Shown: in pieces, positions 37,003 to 48,171 of the stretch | Layout of the letters: each line of letters begins with the position of its first letter | How positions within the stretch are numbered: position 1 is the first letter of the stretch | Assembly: GCF_002835935.1 (NCBI RefSeq) | Contig: NZ_PJCF01000001.1 | Coordinates: 310,001 to 374,000, forward strand | Length of the DNA stretch: 64,000 nucleotides | Reading direction: 5' to 3' | From: Paraglaciecola sp. MB-3u-78 | GTDB taxonomy: Bacteria; Pseudomonadota; Gammaproteobacteria; Enterobacterales; Alteromonadaceae | The notes under the pieces: generated by a model | What the model saw: only the letters and a program-made list of their open reading frames with translations | Databases searched by the model: none | What the model was told of the DNA's origin: nothing | Made by a program: the position numbers and the translations under genes

Positions 37003-37947
37003 TTAAGAGATATTCTTAACCCGCAACTCTTTAGGCACTGCAAATTCAATGTTTTCTTCACGACCGGGTCTTTCGATGGCCGTGGTAGCTCCCCATTCTG
37101 TTAAACGGTCAACCACCCCCTGCACTAACACTTCAGGTGCTGATGCACCTGCGGTGACACCAATATTTTTTGCATTTTCAAGCCATGCCTGCTGGATACA
37201 ATCGGCGTCTGCTATCAAATAAGCTGTGGCACCAATTTTTTCAGATAGTTCTCTGAGTCGATTAGAATTAGAGCTATTCTGTGCGCCTACGACTAACAAT
37301 AAATCACAGTCAGAAGACAATTCTCTCACTGAGTCCTGACGATTTTGAGTAGCGTAACAAATATCATCTTTACGGGGCCCTTCGATGGCAGGAAATTGTA
37401 GCCTTAATGCATCAATCACATCAGCAGTGTCATCAACCGATAAGGTAGTTTGGCTACAATAATAAAGTGTAGACGCGTTTTTAACAGACAATGTTGCCAC
37501 ATCTTCAACCGATTCCACTAAATAAATACCGCCATTGGGATTATTATATTGTCCCATAGTACCTTCCACTTCCGGATGCCCATGGTGACCAATTAAAATA
37601 CACTCAGTCCCTTTTTTACTGGCACGCATCACTTCCATATGTACTTTGGTGACCAAAGGACAAGTGGCATCAAACACTTTTAAACCGCGGGCATCAGCCT
37701 CGATGCGCACAGCTTGAGAGACACCATGGGCAGAAAAGATCACAATACTATCGTCTGGCACTTCAGATAATTGATCTACAAATACCGCACCGCGTTCTTT
37801 CAGGCCATCGACAACAAATTTGTTATGTACCACTTCATGACGCACAAAAATAGGCGCAGGAAACATTTCCAAAGCACGTTCGACAATAGTAATAGCACGG
37901 TCTACACCCGCACAAAAACCTCTTGGATTAGCAAGATGGATCTGCAT
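37003..37947 (-). CDS. ispH: 4-hydroxy-3-methylbut-2-enyl diphosphate reductase
   Basis: The last enzyme of the MEP isoprenoid pathway, making IPP and DMAPP with a [4Fe-4S] cluster. The three ligands are Cys12 ([10 protein letters not shown]), the Cys of DATCPLVTK and the Cys of [11 protein letters not shown]; the catalytic Glu is in GTMGQYN's region with HGHPEVEGT. It has 314 residues, normal length. It ends the ileS-lspA-fkpB-ispH cluster, the order found in E. coli. Confidence 0.98.
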   Translation of the reverse strand: MQIHLANPRGFCAGVDRAITIVERALEMFPAPIFVRHEVVHNKFVVDGLKERGAVFVDQLSEVPDDSIVIFSAHGVSQAVRIEADARGLKVFDATCPLVTKVHMEVMRASKKGTECILIGHHGHPEVEGTMGQYNNPNGGIYLVESVEDVATLSVKNASTLYYCSQTTLSVDDTADVIDALRLQFPAIEGPRKDDICYATQNRQDSVRELSSDCDLLLVVGAQNSSNSNRLRELSEKIGATAYLIADADCIQQAWLENAKNIGVTAGASAPEVLVQGVVDRLTEWGATTAIERPGREENIEFAVPKELRVKNIS

Positions 37948-37977
37948 ATTTCTCCTTATAACCTATCAAAATTAGAG

Positions 37978-38424
37978 TTAATTGACTGACAGTATTTCTA
38001 CGTCAAAAGTAATCACCTGACCTGCCAAAGGATGATTAAAATCTACTGTTACCGAGTCTCCCGTGACTTCTCGTATGATACCAGGCAACTCTGTGCCATC
38101 AGGCTGAGTAAAAGCGATAATCATACCTTCTTCGGCAGGCGTCTCTGCATTAAATTTACTACGCTCAAGGTGGTGCAAATTATCAGGGTTAGGCATACCA
38201 AATGCATCATCAGCTTCTAAGGTAAATGATTTTTTATCACCGGTTTGAAGACCTAATAAACAATCTTCAAAACTGAGGGTAAGACTGCCATCCCCCACCA
38301 CTAACTTAGCAGGTTTATTATTCACTCGAGTACTATCTGCGGCAGAACCATCGGATAATTTCAAGTCAAAATGTAAAATCACTTCACTACCTTGTTTTAT
38401 CAACTTTTGCTCTAGCTCAGCCAT
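37978..38424 (-). CDS. fkpB: FKBP-type peptidyl-prolyl isomerase, SlpA type
   Basis: A 148-residue cytoplasmic FKBP with an inserted chaperone flap. The isomerase part shows VILHFDLKLSDGSAAD and the end FNHPLAGQVITFDVEIL. The ATG at 38424 has AGAGGA upstream; it overlaps the end of lspA by eight bases. The function is proline isomerisation with chaperone activity. Confidence 0.95.
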   Translation of the reverse strand: MAELEQKLIKQGSEVILHFDLKLSDGSAADSTRVNNKPAKLVVGDGSLTLSFEDCLLGLQTGDKKSFTLEADDAFGMPNPDNLHHLERSKFNAETPAEEGMIIAFTQPDGTELPGIIREVTGDSVTVDFNHPLAGQVITFDVEILSVN

Positions 38425-38911
38425 TTTTTTCCTCTTTGTTCTTAAACATATCAATAATCAATAAGACGGCACCAATACATATAGCACTGTCGGCTACATT
38501 AAATGCTGGCCAATACCAATCTTGATAATACACCACTAAAAAATCTATTACGTATCCATGGACTAATCGATCATAAGCATTGCCTATGGCACCGCCAATA
38601 ATCAGACTAAAGGCGATGGGCAATATGATTTGTTGTTTAGTGGTTTGTTTTAACCACCACAGCACCAAAACACTGACAGCAAAGGCAATAATAGTGAAAA
38701 ACCAACGCTGCCAGCCACCAGCATCATGTAAAAAACTAAAAGCAGCGCCGTAGTTATATACATGAGTAAGATTAAAAAACGGCAATATCTGAATGGCTTG
38801 ATAGAGTTCAATATGCTCTAGCACCAAAACTTTAGTGTATTGATCCGTCACTAACACCAACACAGACAACCATAAAAATCGCCATCCTGTTTGAGTAAAA
38901 ATCTTAAGCAT
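38417..38911 (-). CDS. lspA: lipoprotein signal peptidase
   Basis: A 164-residue inner-membrane aspartyl peptidase that removes signal peptides from prolipoproteins. Four membrane segments are visible. The catalytic Asp residues are in [14 protein letters not shown] and [12 protein letters not shown], and VTDQYTK is the conserved first motif. The ATG at 38911 overlaps the end of ileS; longer upstream readings are ileS in another frame. Confidence 0.97.
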   Translation of the reverse strand: MLKIFTQTGWRFLWLSVLVLVTDQYTKVLVLEHIELYQAIQILPFFNLTHVYNYGAAFSFLHDAGGWQRWFFTIIAFAVSVLVLWWLKQTTKQQIILPIAFSLIIGGAIGNAYDRLVHGYVIDFLVVYYQDWYWPAFNVADSAICIGAVLLIIDMFKNKEEKNG

Positions 38912-41720
38912 AGGCGCGTTTTTCGCCTTCGCCTTCAACATTATCCACACAGCGATCGCACAGCTCAGGATGAGCAGCATGATTACCAATATCTTCACGG
39001 TGATGCCAACAACGACTGCATTTTTGTGCTGATGAAACAGACACCGCCACCGACACCCCCTGCACTTCCGTCGCCACCGCATTTTCTGGTGCAGCATGAC
39101 TTTCGATGACTGTCGCCGCAGAAGTGATCAAAACAAAACGTAACTCATCCTCAAGTTTACTAAGTAAAGTAAACAAATCACTGTTTACGTACAAAGTGAC
39201 TTCTGCTTGCAGTGAGCCTTTGATTTTCCCCTCTTTGCGAGTCAATTCAATACAACGGTTCACTTCATTTTTAACTGCTAGCACTTGTTGCCAAAAATCG
39301 TTGTTAAAATCACCAGATAAAGTGACTTCATCTAAACCGTCATACCATTTACCAGTAAAAACAAATTCGTCTTGTTGCCAAGGCATTTCTTGCCATAATT
39401 CTTGGGCGGTAAAGCTAGTAATAGGAGCCATCCAGCGCACTAATGCCTCGATAATATGATACAAAGCACTTTGACAAGAGCGACGAGCGAGGCTATCGCC
39501 TTTTGCTGTATATTGCCTATCTTTCACTATATCCAGATAAAAACTGCCCAACTCAATAGAGCAGAACTGCATTAACTTTTGGGTGACTACCAGCATGTCA
39601 TATTTTTCGTACGCTTCAATGATTTCTTGCTGGATACTGTGAGCACGACCCACCACCCACTTATCAAGTTCCACCATATCTTCGATGGGCACTAAATCTT
39701 TACTGGGATCAAAACCATTTAAATTAGCTAATAAAAAGCGTGCTGTATTTCGAATCCGTCGATACGCATCAGCAGAACGATTTAAGATTTCATCTGATAC
39801 CGCAATTTCACTGCGATAGTCGGTAGATGCCACCCATAAACGCAAAATATCTGCGCCTAGTTTGCCTGTCACTTGTTGAGGTGCAATAGTATTACCTAAA
39901 GATTTTGACATCTTTTTACCATCACCATCAACGGTAAAACCGTGGGTCAGGACTTGCTTATATGGTGCATGGCCTGTTGTGGCAACAGACGTTATTAGAG
40001 ACGACATAAACCAACCACGATGTTGGTCAGAACCTTCTAAATATAAATCAGCAGAAGCTGGGATATCATCACGTTGGTCAACCACAAAATAATGGGTCAC
40101 ACCTGAATCAAACCACACATCTAAGGTGTCTGGTACTTTAACGAAGGTGTCTGCATCTTCGCCTAATAATGATTCTGGATCGATATCCCACCAAGCTTGA
40201 ATACCTTTTTGTTCCACCAACTCGGCCACTTGCTCGAGTAACTCATTGGTGCGCGGATGTAATTCACCTGTGTCTTTATGAACAAAAAGTGCAATAGGAA
40301 CGCCCCAAGTACGCTGCCGGGAAATACACCAATCAGGTCTTCCGGCAACCATGGTTTCAATGCGGCTTTCACCCCATTCAGGGATCCATTGAGTGTTATG
40401 AATTTCTTTTATCGACGCTGCACGTAAGCCATTTTTATCCATACTGATAAACCACTGCGGCGTAGCACGGAAGATAAGAGGTGTTTTATGCCTCCAGCAA
40501 TGAGGGTAGCTATGGTTATACACATGGTGATGCAATAAGGCGCCATGCTCTCTTAACACTTCAACCACATGGTCATTGGCTTTAAATACATGTTCACCAG
40601 CAAACAACTCAGTGCCTTCTAAATATACGCCGTTAGCGCCAACAGGGTTAGCGACTTCTAGACCGTAGTTTTTGCCGACATTAAAATCTTCAACGCCATG
40701 GCCTGGAGCAGTGTGCACACAACCTGTACCGGCGTCGGTGGTAACATGCTCACCTAAAATCAGTGGCACTTGAAAGTCGTAAAAAGCATGGTGTAATGCT
40801 TTGTTTTCTAAGTCTTGGCCTTTACACACACCTAAAGTTTCATAGTTTTCAAAGCCAAAACGCTGCATACAATCTGCTAATAAGTCGGTAGCAATCACTA
40901 AACACTCTTGACCTTGCTCGCCACTGACCTGAACTAAACTGTATTCTAGCGTCGGATGGACACATATTGCGCGATTTGCAGGTAAGGTCCAAGGTGTCGT
41001 TGTCCAGATAGCGACCGATATATCACCAGAAACCTTAGCAGAAAAACATGCAGCAACCGCGTCAGCATCCACAGCCTTAAAACGCACATCGATAGAAGGT
41101 GAGTTTTTGTCTTGATATTCTACTTCGGCTTCAGCGAGAGCTGAACCGCAGTCAGTGCACCAATGTACTGGTTTAAACCCTTTCTCAAGATGACCTGAAC
41201 GTACAACATGACCAAATTCACGAATAATGTTGGCTTCTGATTTAAAGTCCATCGTTTTATATGGATTATCCCATTCGCCCAAAATACCTAAACGGATGAA
41301 ATCCGCCTTTTGACCGGTAATTTGTTTCTCAGCATAGTCTCGGCATTTTTGCCTAAACTCAGCAGCTGTGACTTTTTTACCCGGTTTCCCGACTTTTTTC
41401 TCCACCATTAATTCAATCGGCAGACCATGACAATCCCAACCTGGCACATAAGGCGCATCAAAATCAGATAAGGTTTTAGACTTAACAATAATATCTTTAA
41501 GAATTTTATTAACCGCATGACCAATATGAATATCACCATTTGCATAAGGAGGGCCATCATGCAAAATAAAAGGGGTATGGCCTTTTTTGGCGTCACGAAT
41601 TTGCTGATAGAGTTTTTTCTCTGTCCATTGCGCAAGCATTTTGGGCTCACGTTGCGCTAAGTTACCGCGCATAGGGAACTCGGTTTCAGGCAAATTCAAG
41701 GTATGTTTATAATCACTCAT
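38904..41720 (-). CDS. ileS: isoleucyl-tRNA synthetase
   Basis: A 938-residue class I synthetase charging tRNA-Ile. The HIGH motif is in [16 protein letters not shown] (about residue 58), the editing domain contains [12 protein letters not shown] and [14 protein letters not shown], and KMSKSLGN is near 600. The C-terminal zinc site is CSRCWHH with CDRCVDN. It starts the ileS-lspA-fkpB-ispH operon; 153 bp separate it from ribF. Confidence 0.99.
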   Translation of the reverse strand: MSDYKHTLNLPETEFPMRGNLAQREPKMLAQWTEKKLYQQIRDAKKGHTPFILHDGPPYANGDIHIGHAVNKILKDIIVKSKTLSDFDAPYVPGWDCHGLPIELMVEKKVGKPGKKVTAAEFRQKCRDYAEKQITGQKADFIRLGILGEWDNPYKTMDFKSEANIIREFGHVVRSGHLEKGFKPVHWCTDCGSALAEAEVEYQDKNSPSIDVRFKAVDADAVAACFSAKVSGDISVAIWTTTPWTLPANRAICVHPTLEYSLVQVSGEQGQECLVIATDLLADCMQRFGFENYETLGVCKGQDLENKALHHAFYDFQVPLILGEHVTTDAGTGCVHTAPGHGVEDFNVGKNYGLEVANPVGANGVYLEGTELFAGEHVFKANDHVVEVLREHGALLHHHVYNHSYPHCWRHKTPLIFRATPQWFISMDKNGLRAASIKEIHNTQWIPEWGESRIETMVAGRPDWCISRQRTWGVPIALFVHKDTGELHPRTNELLEQVAELVEQKGIQAWWDIDPESLLGEDADTFVKVPDTLDVWFDSGVTHYFVVDQRDDIPASADLYLEGSDQHRGWFMSSLITSVATTGHAPYKQVLTHGFTVDGDGKKMSKSLGNTIAPQQVTGKLGADILRLWVASTDYRSEIAVSDEILNRSADAYRRIRNTARFLLANLNGFDPSKDLVPIEDMVELDKWVVGRAHSIQQEIIEAYEKYDMLVVTQKLMQFCSIELGSFYLDIVKDRQYTAKGDSLARRSCQSALYHIIEALVRWMAPITSFTAQELWQEMPWQQDEFVFTGKWYDGLDEVTLSGDFNNDFWQQVLAVKNEVNRCIELTRKEGKIKGSLQAEVTLYVNSDLFTLLSKLEDELRFVLITSAATVIESHAAPENAVATEVQGVSVAVSVSSAQKCSRCWHHREDIGNHAAHPELCDRCVDNVEGEGEKRAYA

Positions 41721-41873
41721 TGCTGGTTAAATCCAAATTGGTCAATTGTTACATTAAAATGTTAAAAGGCTGTATTACACTTCATCCTTGAAACTGCACG
41801 TTCTTTGGCTGCACTCATTCACCCCTATCGCCAACCGCGTTGCACTTAGTGAACTAAGCTCATGGGATCTGAT

Positions 41874-42827
41874 TCATTTGCCGCCGCCGCGCAATTCCAA
41901 TGATTTTGCGTATAGCAGTGTTTTTGCCGCTAACGCATCTTTTTTTATTTGTTGATGAAGTAACTCAAAAGAGTCGAACTTCATTTCTTGTCTGATTTTA
42001 CTCACTAAGGCCACAGAGATGAATTGACCATACAAATCACCGCTAAAATCAAACATGTGTACTTCTAACTGTGAACGTTGACCGTTCACAGTAGGCCTGT
42101 GGCCAATATTCGCCACGCCTGAATAACGTTTATCTGCCACGGTGACGGTGACCGCAAACACACCATTAACAGGGGCCTTACAACGTTTCAATAAAACATT
42201 AGCGGTAGGGAAACCAATAGTTCGCCCTCTTTTATCACCATGCAATACTTTGCCAGCAATGGTAAAGGGTCTACCTAACATCTGCTGAACAAGGTCAAAA
42301 TCGTTATTGCTAAGGGCATCGCGAACCGCAGTTGAGCTAATACGACAATTTTTAAGACGAAAACTCTGGGTGCTGACGACGTCGAATTGGCATTTCTCAC
42401 CTTCTTCTATAAGGGTGGAAAAGTCACCTACCCGGCCTTTACCAAAATGAAAATCATCGCCTACTACTAAGTATTTAATACCCAGTTTATCGACTAATAA
42501 ACCTTTAACAAAATCAGTGGCACTAAAAGAAGCAAAATGTCGGTCGAATACTACGCACAACAAACGGTCAACGCCTAAGGCTTTTAACTGAGTATATTTA
42601 TCGCGAAGTAAACTTAATCGGGCAGGCGCCTGCTCAGGGGTAAACAACTCTTCAGGTTGTGGTTCAAATAGCATCACCGTCGATGGCAAACCTAATTCTT
42701 TAGCTTTTTCAACGACTTGACTAAGCACAGCTTGATGACCTAAATGCACCCCGTCAAACTTACCTATTGTTAATACACAACCGCGATGTTTATCACGAAG
42801 ATTATGTAGACCACGTATCAGTTCCAC
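41874..42827 (-). CDS. ribF: bifunctional riboflavin kinase/FAD synthetase
   Basis: 317 residues. The N-terminal FAD synthetase has LTIGKFDGVHLGHQA, and the C-terminal riboflavin kinase has GDKRGRTIGFPTANV and ANIGHRPTV. It makes FMN and FAD. Its place between murJ and ileS is the usual order in gammaproteobacteria. A 12-base repeat (CAAAGGCTTGCT) occurs twice just upstream at about 42846-42876. Confidence 0.98.
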   Translation of the reverse strand: MELIRGLHNLRDKHRGCVLTIGKFDGVHLGHQAVLSQVVEKAKELGLPSTVMLFEPQPEELFTPEQAPARLSLLRDKYTQLKALGVDRLLCVVFDRHFASFSATDFVKGLLVDKLGIKYLVVGDDFHFGKGRVGDFSTLIEEGEKCQFDVVSTQSFRLKNCRISSTAVRDALSNNDFDLVQQMLGRPFTIAGKVLHGDKRGRTIGFPTANVLLKRCKAPVNGVFAVTVTVADKRYSGVANIGHRPTVNGQRSQLEVHMFDFSGDLYGQFISVALVSKIRQEMKFDSFELLHQQIKKDALAAKTLLYAKSLELRGGGK

Positions 42828-42988
42828 TGCACTCTCTTTAAGCTCAAAGGCTTGCTTTAAAAGCCCAAAGGCTTGCTGAAAATCAATTAAAGGCGCGGAT
42901 TATAACTGACTATAGGCCGATTGAAAGCAGTAACCTTGATGAATGTTCACTTTTAAACAAAGGCACGCCTTAATAGCATTCGTTGCTG

Positions 42989-44560
42989 TTATTTTGTGAC
43001 GACTTTCGACGCTGAGAAAGTCTGCTTTCTCACTCCTAATATTAAGAGGCTAATGACAAATACCACGGCCCCAAGTGAGATTAATTTTGCTAATTCAAAT
43101 ATTTTTTCGATTAGGGAGAAATCAACCCAGAAAGCGGCCACAGGGTTAAGCATGAAAATAACAATCCCCATTAAGGTGCTAGCAAACACAATTTTAATAA
43201 TAAGAGTAACTGTCTGTGATGAGGCGATGTAAACACCGCGCTTATGCAATGCGCCATAGAGAAGTAAAGCATTCATCAAGGCCGAAAGAGACGTTGCCAT
43301 AGCCAAACCTACGTAGTCAAATGGCCAAACTAGAATTAAGTTAAACAACATATTCGCAGCCATACACCAAATACCAAACTTCACAGGGGTTTTGATGTCT
43401 TGCTTAGAGTAAAAGCCCGGTGCCAACACTTTAACCAACATAAAACTCAATAAACCAAATGAATATGCCATCAAGCTATGTGAAGCATAAACGGCATCTT
43501 GTGGCGTAAATTCACCACGCTGAAAGATAGTCAATAACATAGGCTCTGCCAGCATAAATAACCCTGTAGCGGCGGGAATACCCAATAGACAGACCATTTT
43601 CACTGCCCAATCAATGTTAGCGCTAAACGCTTTATCATCCTTAGATACATGATTGTGTGACAAGGTGGGTAAGATAACGGTCGCTATGGCAATGCCAAAT
43701 AATCCCAGTGGAAACTCTAGTAAACGGTCAGAGTAATACAGCCATGATATCGAGCCGGTTCCAAGAAAACTTGCAATAACAGTATCAAATAATAAGTTAA
43801 GTTGACCAACAGAGACGCCAAAAAGCGCGGGAATGATTAATGTGCGTACTTTGATAATATCAGGGTCAGACCATCCCCATTTGGGTTTAACCAATAATCC
43901 TGCTTTAAATAAAAACGGTAGCAAGAAAAGTAATTGAAAAAAACCACCCAAAAATACTCCCCAAGCTAAAGCAAATGCAGGCTCATCAAATCTTGGAGCT
44001 AAATAAATTGCGCAACTAATAATGGCGACATTGAGCAGTACGGGGGTAAAAGCGGCGACAGCAAACTTGTTTAATGTATTAAGAATGGCACCGGCTAAAC
44101 CGGTTAAAGAGACAAATAACAGATAGGGAAAGGTTATTTTTAGCATTAACGATGCCAGTTCAAACTTTTCTCCTGCTGGCTCGTCATTAAGATACTCAAC
44201 AAACCAACCCATTCCAAAAAGCGCTGCCAGTATTGGCGAACCAACCACACCAACAATAGTCACTATGGTCACTATTACGCCTAAAGTACCGCTGACTTTG
44301 GCAACAAACTGCTTAAGATGTGCTTCATCACCTTCATGCTTAACATCAGCTAAAACAGGTATAAATGCCTGTGCAAAGGCTCCTTCAGCGAATAAACGCC
44401 GCAGAAAATTGGGGATTTTGTTGGCGAACAAGAAAACATCAGCATTAGCACCTGCCCCCATTAAGTTGGCAATGACAGCGTCTCTTACTAAACCCAAAAT
44501 GCGGGAGATAAATGTCATGGCGCTGACAATCATGCCTGATTTAAATAACTTACCTGACAC
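42989..44560 (-). CDS. murJ: lipid II flippase MurJ
   Basis: A 523-residue polytopic membrane protein with about 14 transmembrane helices that flips lipid II for peptidoglycan synthesis. The N-terminus is SGKLFKSGMIVSAMTFISRILGLVRD with conserved Arg, followed by RRLFAEGAFAQAFIPV. The start is a GTG at 44560 with AGGAAG six bases upstream; a TTG at 44581 lacks a site. It is divergent from rpsT across about 236 bp. Confidence 0.96.
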   Translation of the reverse strand: MSGKLFKSGMIVSAMTFISRILGLVRDAVIANLMGAGANADVFLFANKIPNFLRRLFAEGAFAQAFIPVLADVKHEGDEAHLKQFVAKVSGTLGVIVTIVTIVGVVGSPILAALFGMGWFVEYLNDEPAGEKFELASLMLKITFPYLLFVSLTGLAGAILNTLNKFAVAAFTPVLLNVAIISCAIYLAPRFDEPAFALAWGVFLGGFFQLLFLLPFLFKAGLLVKPKWGWSDPDIIKVRTLIIPALFGVSVGQLNLLFDTVIASFLGTGSISWLYYSDRLLEFPLGLFGIAIATVILPTLSHNHVSKDDKAFSANIDWAVKMVCLLGIPAATGLFMLAEPMLLTIFQRGEFTPQDAVYASHSLMAYSFGLLSFMLVKVLAPGFYSKQDIKTPVKFGIWCMAANMLFNLILVWPFDYVGLAMATSLSALMNALLLYGALHKRGVYIASSQTVTLIIKIVFASTLMGIVIFMLNPVAAFWVDFSLIEKIFELAKLISLGAVVFVISLLILGVRKQTFSASKVVTK

Positions 44561-44723
44561 CCAGTTCTTCCTAACCAACAAAAGCGTTATTATGCTTCAA
44601 CAACTAACAAAGAGTCTAATGATTCAATCAGGCTTAGAAAGACTAATTTATGTCTGTAAAACAATTTGTTAATAATTAAATTTAAAAAAAAACATTATTT
44701 GCCTCTAAAACCCGCGAAACTAA

Positions 44724-44752
44724 TTGACATAAACCGACTTGATCCTCATAAT
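44724..44752 (+). promoter_or_regulatory. sigma-70 promoter of rpsT
   Basis: A perfect -35 TTGACA (44724-44729), 17-base spacer and -10 CATAAT (44747-44752). Transcription should start near 44760, giving a leader of about 37 bases. Confidence 0.8.
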
Positions 44753-44796
44753 CCGCACCCTTGAATTTTGACTAGAATTTTTTTGGGAGTTCCAAC

Positions 44797-45060
44797 TTGG
44801 CTAACATCAAGTCTGCTAAGAAACGTGCCATACAAGCGGAGAAGCGTCGCCAACACAACGCTAGCCGTCGCTCTATGACACGTACATCTTTGAAAAAAGT
44901 ACTTTCTGCAATCGCCTCTGGTGATAAAGAAGCTGCTCAAGCTGCATTCACTGCAGCTACACCTTTAATTGACCGTATGGCAACTAAAGGTTTGATCCAT
45001 AAAAATAAGGCTGCTCGTCATAAGAGCCGTCTTGCAGCACAAATTAAAGCCTTAGGTTAG
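44797..45060 (+). CDS. rpsT: 30S ribosomal protein S20
   Basis: An 87-residue basic protein binding 16S rRNA ([20 protein letters not shown], then [14 protein letters not shown]). The start codon is TTG with GGGAG upstream, as in E. coli where the weak UUG takes part in autogenous control. A strong terminator follows 20 bases after the stop. Confidence 0.98.
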   Translation: MANIKSAKKRAIQAEKRRQHNASRRSMTRTSLKKVLSAIASGDKEAAQAAFTAATPLIDRMATKGLIHKNKAARHKSRLAAQIKALG

Positions 45061-45080
45061 ATTTGTATTGTTTAAAAAAA

Positions 45081-45101
45081 AGCGCCTATGGCGCTTTTTT
45101 T
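45081..45101 (+). terminator. Rho-independent terminator after rpsT
   Basis: AGCGCC-TAT-GGCGCT (45081-45095) followed by seven T. An A-run before the stem means it can also work for yqcA on the other strand only in the opposite sense; yqcA ends just beyond it at 45121. Confidence 0.9.
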
Positions 45102-45120
45102 ATATCTGAAATTTAGAAAT

Positions 45121-45567
45121 TCATCTTAATTCTGGCAGCAATTTTTCTGCCCATGCAACAACCTCCACTTCCGGTTCAAGAGTTTCACATGCATCAATTT
45201 GCAGTAATTCTGAAATCGGCTTGCCTTGCAATTCAGTTAATAATTCGAAAATTTGTCGCCCTGCACCGCAATATGTTTCACCATAACTACTATCGCCTAG
45301 ACCTGCCACAGCAAAAGGTTTCTGCTCCATCAATGGAAATTGGTCACGCAGGTCTTGAACAAAAAACTCTAAATTAGGCGGTATATCACCCTGCCCTGTG
45401 GTTGAGCTAATAAATAACATAGACGAGACCTGTTTAAAGTCGTTCAGTGTGGGATCAGTGAACACTTCAGATCCCATCCCGTGTCCATTCAACATTGTAT
45501 TCACTTCTTCTGCCACATGTTGTGCATTGCCATAGACCGTTCCTACAAAAATACCAATTTTACTCAT
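45121..45567 (-). CDS. yqcA: flavodoxin-like protein YqcA/MioC type
   Basis: A 148-residue FMN-binding flavodoxin. FVGTVYGNAQ is the phosphate loop, SSTTGQGDIPPN and GLGDSSYGETYCGAG surround the flavin. It carries electrons; the partner is unknown. In E. coli yqcA also lies beside truC and yqcC, which supports the name over MioC. Confidence 0.9.
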   Translation of the reverse strand: MSKIGIFVGTVYGNAQHVAEEVNTMLNGHGMGSEVFTDPTLNDFKQVSSMLFISSTTGQGDIPPNLEFFVQDLRDQFPLMEQKPFAVAGLGDSSYGETYCGAGRQIFELLTELQGKPISELLQIDACETLEPEVEVVAWAEKLLPELR

Positions 45568-45631
45568 ATTAAAAATCCTAATGATGTTGTACTAATTTAT
45601 GTAATTGGGTTTTAGGTGATGCCCTGCATAG

Positions 45632-46378
45632 CTACAATTTGTTTAAACTGTGTAATTGATGGTGACTAACTTGCCATTTTTCCAGTAAATTAAAAATATT
45701 ATTATCTAAATCGCAACGTAAAACTAACGGAGCTTTTGATACAGGATGCATTAAAAGCATAGATTTGCAGGTCAAAGCTAATTGATGAAATTTAAATTGT
45801 TGCCGTACGAATGTATTGTGTTTACCGTCACCGTGGGCGGTATCTCCGACAATAGGATGGTTGATATGGGCTAAATGTCGCCGAAGCTGATGTTTACGAC
45901 CTGTTTTGGGCGTTAATTGCACCAATGAATATCGAGCCGATGCGTATTTTCCCACAGCGAAGGGCAATTCAAATTTATCTAGTCGATTAAAACCTGTCAC
46001 TGCCTGTTGCGCTGGTTTATCTAGCTTAGTCATTTTATCCGCTATTTTGTCGAGCTTTTCCTTGAGTGCATAATCTATTTCACCTTCATCCATAATATGA
46101 CCTCGAACAATCGCCAGATAGGTTTTCTCAATTATTTGGGCGGCAAACTGCTCGCCTAATTTTCTAGCAATATCAGCAGATAAGGCAAACACCAACACAC
46201 CTGAAGTGGGTCTGTCTAATCGATGCACAGGAAAAACATATTGACCGATTTGATCACGTAATAACTGTATCGCAAAGTGAATCTCTTGCTTATCTAGCAT
46301 ACTGCGGTGCACTAATAGCCCTGGTGGCTTATTAATGGCAACCAAATATTCATCTTGATAAAGAATAGAGAGCTGCAT
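45632..46378 (-). CDS. truC: tRNA pseudouridine(65) synthase
   Basis: A 248-residue RluA-type enzyme. The catalytic Asp is in HRLDRPTSGVL; the other family motifs are AINKPPGLLVH and GRKHQLRRHLAHINHPIVGDTAHG. The ATG at 46378 begins at the family N-terminus (MQLSILYQDEYL) and lies directly after the yqcC stop codon. Confidence 0.95.
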   Translation of the reverse strand: MQLSILYQDEYLVAINKPPGLLVHRSMLDKQEIHFAIQLLRDQIGQYVFPVHRLDRPTSGVLVFALSADIARKLGEQFAAQIIEKTYLAIVRGHIMDEGEIDYALKEKLDKIADKMTKLDKPAQQAVTGFNRLDKFELPFAVGKYASARYSLVQLTPKTGRKHQLRRHLAHINHPIVGDTAHGDGKHNTFVRQQFKFHQLALTCKSMLLMHPVSKAPLVLRCDLDNNIFNLLEKWQVSHHQLHSLNKL

Positions 46379-46379
46379 G

Positions 46380-46703
46380 TTATGAAAGGGCAGAAATTGA
46401 ATCAATTTGTTTTATCACTTCCATAAGCTTTGGCTTATTATTAGCGGCGCCAAAACGTTGCTCTGCCATTGGCAGCAGCTTAAAATTATCCGGTAAAGCA
46501 CTTTGGGAATGCACAATGACAGTCATTTTTGGAATAAAAACAAACTGTAACCATTGCTCGAAAAACAAAGTATCTAAAGCAAAAGGCAACTGACTTTTAA
46601 GGGCCTCGACTGAAGGAGCAGCACTCGACCACAACATCTCCTCACGCAGACTTTGTTCAAGTTTTATGATCAGAATTTCGACTTCTTTATGACTACGTGG
46701 CAT
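46380..46703 (-). CDS. yqcC: YqcC-family protein (DUF446)
   Basis: A 107-residue helical protein of unknown function. PFALDTLFFEQWLQFVFIPKM is the family core. It precedes truC by one base and is divergent from the DUF3549 gene. In E. coli yqcC neighbours truC and csrB. Confidence 0.93.
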   Translation of the reverse strand: MPRSHKEVEILIIKLEQSLREEMLWSSAAPSVEALKSQLPFALDTLFFEQWLQFVFIPKMTVIVHSQSALPDNFKLLPMAEQRFGAANNKPKLMEVIKQIDSISALS

Positions 46704-46790
46704 GATCAACTATTACTACCTCAGAAAACAACCTATACGTTTATTTTCTGACCGATTTGAGTTAAATAAGCAATTTTACGTAAGAATAAC

Positions 46791-47816
46791 ATGAGTCAGA
46801 TCAATACTATCAGCGAATTTTTACTCCAAGCAGGCACAGACTATCGCGTTTTTGACATGGCCCGTGGTATCAGGCCACTTGAGTCTCAATTTTTTTTAGA
46901 AATTGAAAGTGCCACCTTGCCAGCTCCCTATCCCAGACAACAGCATGCTTGGTTTGGTATTTTATTTTTTAACAAACAAATGAGTAATGAAAGCTATATT
47001 TGGTTTGTTAAATTACCTCTAGATGAACAAGGCTTAGTCATTGGGGCCGCAAGACAACAGTTTTTGCAAATAGTAGTAGAAGCTTTGGGGCAGACGCTAG
47101 ACAAACAAAACAATACAACTAATCAGTTGCCTGAAAACCCTTTTACATTTGTTCCCAACCAACAACAACTGGCTGACTTTAATAGTATCGGGCGAATTGA
47201 ATTAGATATCCCCCTGTCAGAGCACTTAGATTTAGTTGAACAATATTTAACACATCCTGAACAGCACGACTGGCGCAAGGTTCCTTTGCAGGGCATAGCT
47301 GATTTTACCGCGTCTTTAAAGCAAGGCGAACGCAGGCATCTGTTATTAAAACAATTCTCGACCTTAGCCCCTGACATGCAATATGCTTTGTGTGCATCGT
47401 TAGAGAATCATCAGATAGATGAAGATATTAGTTTGTTGTTAATTAATTGGTATCACCAAGATGTGAAAAATGAAAAAAGACTACACTGTGTACTCCGAGG
47501 ACTGTGTCAAAGCCAAGCCAAGGCAGCAGTCAATTCGTTCATATCGTCAGTACTCAATTCCTCAAACGGGCTAAAAAGTGCAGTGTTAATGTTGATTGCC
47601 GCTAGGCATTGGCAATATCTAAAAGAATCAGCAACCCTGAGTATTTATGTCGAACGATTGGTAGTTTGCGAAAACGAGCCCTTCATTGGGTTGTATTCTG
47701 ACTTAGTGCAAATACCAGAAATACGGGAAGCTATGTTAGGGGTTTTACGCTGGCCTGAAAAGAGCACAGAGCTCACGCAGGCTATCGGTCAGCTATTTGG
47801 TCAAAATACACCATGA
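46791..47816 (+). CDS. DUF3549 family protein
   Basis: 341 residues with no signal or membrane segment. The N-terminus (ISEFLLQAGTDYRVFDMARGI) and WFGILFFNKQ match the DUF3549 family of marine gammaproteobacteria. The C-terminal half is helical and repeat-like. The function is unknown. It overlaps the next gene by four bases, so the two are probably translated together. Confidence 0.85.
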   Translation: MSQINTISEFLLQAGTDYRVFDMARGIRPLESQFFLEIESATLPAPYPRQQHAWFGILFFNKQMSNESYIWFVKLPLDEQGLVIGAARQQFLQIVVEALGQTLDKQNNTTNQLPENPFTFVPNQQQLADFNSIGRIELDIPLSEHLDLVEQYLTHPEQHDWRKVPLQGIADFTASLKQGERRHLLLKQFSTLAPDMQYALCASLENHQIDEDISLLLINWYHQDVKNEKRLHCVLRGLCQSQAKAAVNSFISSVLNSSNGLKSAVLMLIAARHWQYLKESATLSIYVERLVVCENEPFIGLYSDLVQIPEIREAMLGVLRWPEKSTELTQAIGQLFGQNTP

Positions 47817-48118
47817 ATTTATATGATTTAATATTACTTATTGGCATTTTTCTAGTGGCAGCGATGTTTTGGCGTATTCGAGCCATATCCGAAGCTGTCA
47901 AAACACAGCTAGATGCCTATTGTGAAAGACAACAGTTGCAATTAATTAGTGTGGCTAGGGTAAAAACCCGTCTCGGAAGTTATAGAGGCAAGCTTGATAT
48001 CCACAGTGACTTTGTCTTTGAGTTTTCTGGAAATGGAGAAGATAGTTGCCAAGGTCAAGTGAAGATGATTGGTCTAAAAGTACAGAATATCGATACACCA
48101 GCCTATCGAGTTGAGTGA
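47813..48118 (+). CDS. DUF3301 family membrane protein
   Basis: 101 residues: one N-terminal membrane helix (LYDLILLIGIFLVAAMFW) then a soluble domain with AYCERQQLQLISVARV and a Y-R-G-K beta segment. It belongs to DUF3301, which is often next to DUF3549. The function is unknown. It converges with the CsrB RNA. Confidence 0.85.
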   Translation: MNLYDLILLIGIFLVAAMFWRIRAISEAVKTQLDAYCERQQLQLISVARVKTRLGSYRGKLDIHSDFVFEFSGNGEDSCQGQVKMIGLKVQNIDTPAYRVE

Positions 48119-48171
48119 TTTTTGGGTGTAATGATAATGGACTATTTGTGTTGTGAAAAAGTGGGCAGAAA

